Origin: Gammaproteobacteria bacterium
GTDB lineage: Bacteria > Pseudomonadota > Gammaproteobacteria > Granulosicoccales > Granulosicoccaceae
Assembly (NCBI GenBank): GCA_019634245.1
Contig: JAHQVR010000191.1
Span: 1 to 5,768, forward strand
DNA length: 5,768 bases
Reading direction: 5' to 3'
Shown: positions 5,160-5,768 of the stretch, one piece after another
Layout of the letters: every line of letters begins with the position of its first letter
Numbering within the stretch: position 1 is the first letter of the stretch
Notes under the pieces: model-generated
Database searches by the model: none
Told to the model about the DNA's origin: nothing
The model's input: only the letters and a program-made list of their open reading frames with translations
Position numbers and translations under genes: made by a program

Positions 5160-5768
5160 TTAACCTGCACAACAAGAGAGTTTTTTTACATCCATGTCGA
5201 ACGTCTGTGCGGCGAGTTTTAATCCTTCAACAGTGGTCAAATACGGGAAAACCATTTCACCTAGCTGCTGATACGTCATACCTGTTTTAATCGCAATAGC
5301 TGCAGCTTGAATGCTGTCCGCGCCTTCTGGCGCCAATATGTGAGCGCCCAGTAGTTTGTCGGTGTTACCATCAGCGACGAGTTTTATTAGTCCACGGGTG
5401 TCGCGTGCCGCAAGCGCACGGGGGACGTTGTCGAGACTCAGTGTAGATGTTCTGGCTTTATAACCTTGCGATGTCGCTTCTGCTTCGGTTAACCCTACAC
5501 TGGCCACCTGAGGATCGGTAAATACTACAGCGGGCATCACAGCATTGTCATACGTGAGTGAATTACCGTTCAGAGCATTGCGCGCTGCGATCTTTGCGCC
5601 ATACGCTGCCATGTACACAAATTGATCTGTACCAGTTACATCACCAGCGGCATAGACATCTTTTCGTGATGTGCGCATGTGACTATCCACTTCGATGCCG
5701 TGATTCTTTTGAATGCGGATGTCCGCTGCAGCCAGATTCAAGCTCTGGCTATTGGGTGTTCTGCCTGT
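5160..5768 (-). CDS. merA: Mercuric reductase MerA, C-terminal 202 residues
   Basis: This cytoplasmic flavoenzyme reduces Hg(II) to volatile Hg(0) with NADPH. Only the C-terminal part is present; the frame stays open to the window edge (first residues TGRTPNSQS), and the TTG at 5741 is internal and not a start. Visible landmarks are TGRTPN and the FAD-site motif VYAAGD, then the dimerisation domain with AVVFTDPQVASVGLTEAEA and TLSLDNVPRALAARDTRG. FPYLTTVEGLKLAAQTF carries the Tyr that replaces the His of glutathione reductase. The C-terminus LSCCAG has the vicinal cysteine pair that hands Hg(II) to the active site of the partner subunit. The key residues are intact, so this portion looks functional. 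Known MerA proteins are about 460-560 residues, so more than half, with the NADPH domain and active-site disulfide, lies outside. The stop is TAA at 5162-5160. Confidence 0.97.
   Translation of the reverse strand, partial: TGRTPNSQSLNLAAADIRIQKNHGIEVDSHMRTSRKDVYAAGDVTGTDQFVYMAAYGAKIAARNALNGNSLTYDNAVMPAVVFTDPQVASVGLTEAEATSQGYKARTSTLSLDNVPRALAARDTRGLIKLVADGNTDKLLGAHILAPEGADSIQAAAIAIKTGMTYQQLGEMVFPYLTTVEGLKLAAQTFDMDVKKLSCCAG

Larger units (their letters stand above)
4978..5768. mobile_element. Left end of a mercury-resistance (mer) transposon, right end outside window
   Basis: The element is inferred from the 38-base terminal repeat at 4978-5015 followed by 144 non-coding bases and then merA pointing towards that end. 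Mercury operons are common cargo of Tn3-family transposons such as Tn501 and Tn21. merA appears to be the last gene of its operon at this end, with no merD or merE downstream. The transposase that moved this element is not in the window. Whether the tnpA at 1-2468 recognises the same repeat is unknown. Confidence 0.6.

Noticed and set aside
4845..5290. Open frames at 4845-5045 (minus) and 5060-5290 (plus)
   Set aside because: The first is antisense to the recombinase fragment and the terminal repeat, and the second is antisense to the end of merA; neither has a recognisable protein.
1..5768. CRISPR array, tRNA, rRNA, integron attC or riboswitch
   Set aside because: No regularly spaced repeats, no cloverleaf or rRNA sequence, and no attC core pair were seen on either strand.

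Overview
The window is a patchwork of mobile DNA from a proteobacterium. A marine or environmental gammaproteobacterium is likely, judging from the moderate GC content, the style of the recombinase and MerA proteins, and the Tn3/mer combination; no host gene is present to confirm this. Every recognisable part belongs to a transposon, a site-specific recombinase or mercury resistance.

Left part (1-3805): a Tn3-family module. A large transposase (tnpA, DUF4158/DDE type) runs leftwards and leaves the window at base 1 after 822 codons. Divergent from it, a 413-residue tyrosine recombinase runs rightwards with a complete R-K-H-R-H-Y catalytic set. The 95 bases between them hold inverted and direct repeats and a tnpA promoter. 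They are the natural place for a cointegrate-resolution site that would also control both genes.

Middle part (3806-4977): a small exported TlpA-like thioredoxin-fold protein (CVPC active site) with a good ribosome binding site. It is followed by an unassigned stretch and then a decayed fragment of a second, diverged copy of the same recombinase family. That fragment has lost its 5' two thirds and carries two frameshifts and two stop codons. Its similarity to the intact copy ends at base 4977.

Right part (4978-5768): the fragment abuts a 38-base sequence with the hallmarks of a Tn3-family terminal inverted repeat (GGGGTC outside, ACGCTAAG inside), pointing right. 144 bases further on is the 3' end of a mercuric reductase gene (merA), which runs leftwards and leaves the window on the right. 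The simplest reading is that a mercury-resistance transposon begins at 4978 and landed in an already decaying, or since decayed, recombinase gene.

The window thus records at least two layers of transposition around one recombinase family, with a redox protein as cargo between them. The most useful points for follow-up are the tnpA-int control region, the inverted-repeat junction inside the recombinase fragment, and the redoxin next to mer.
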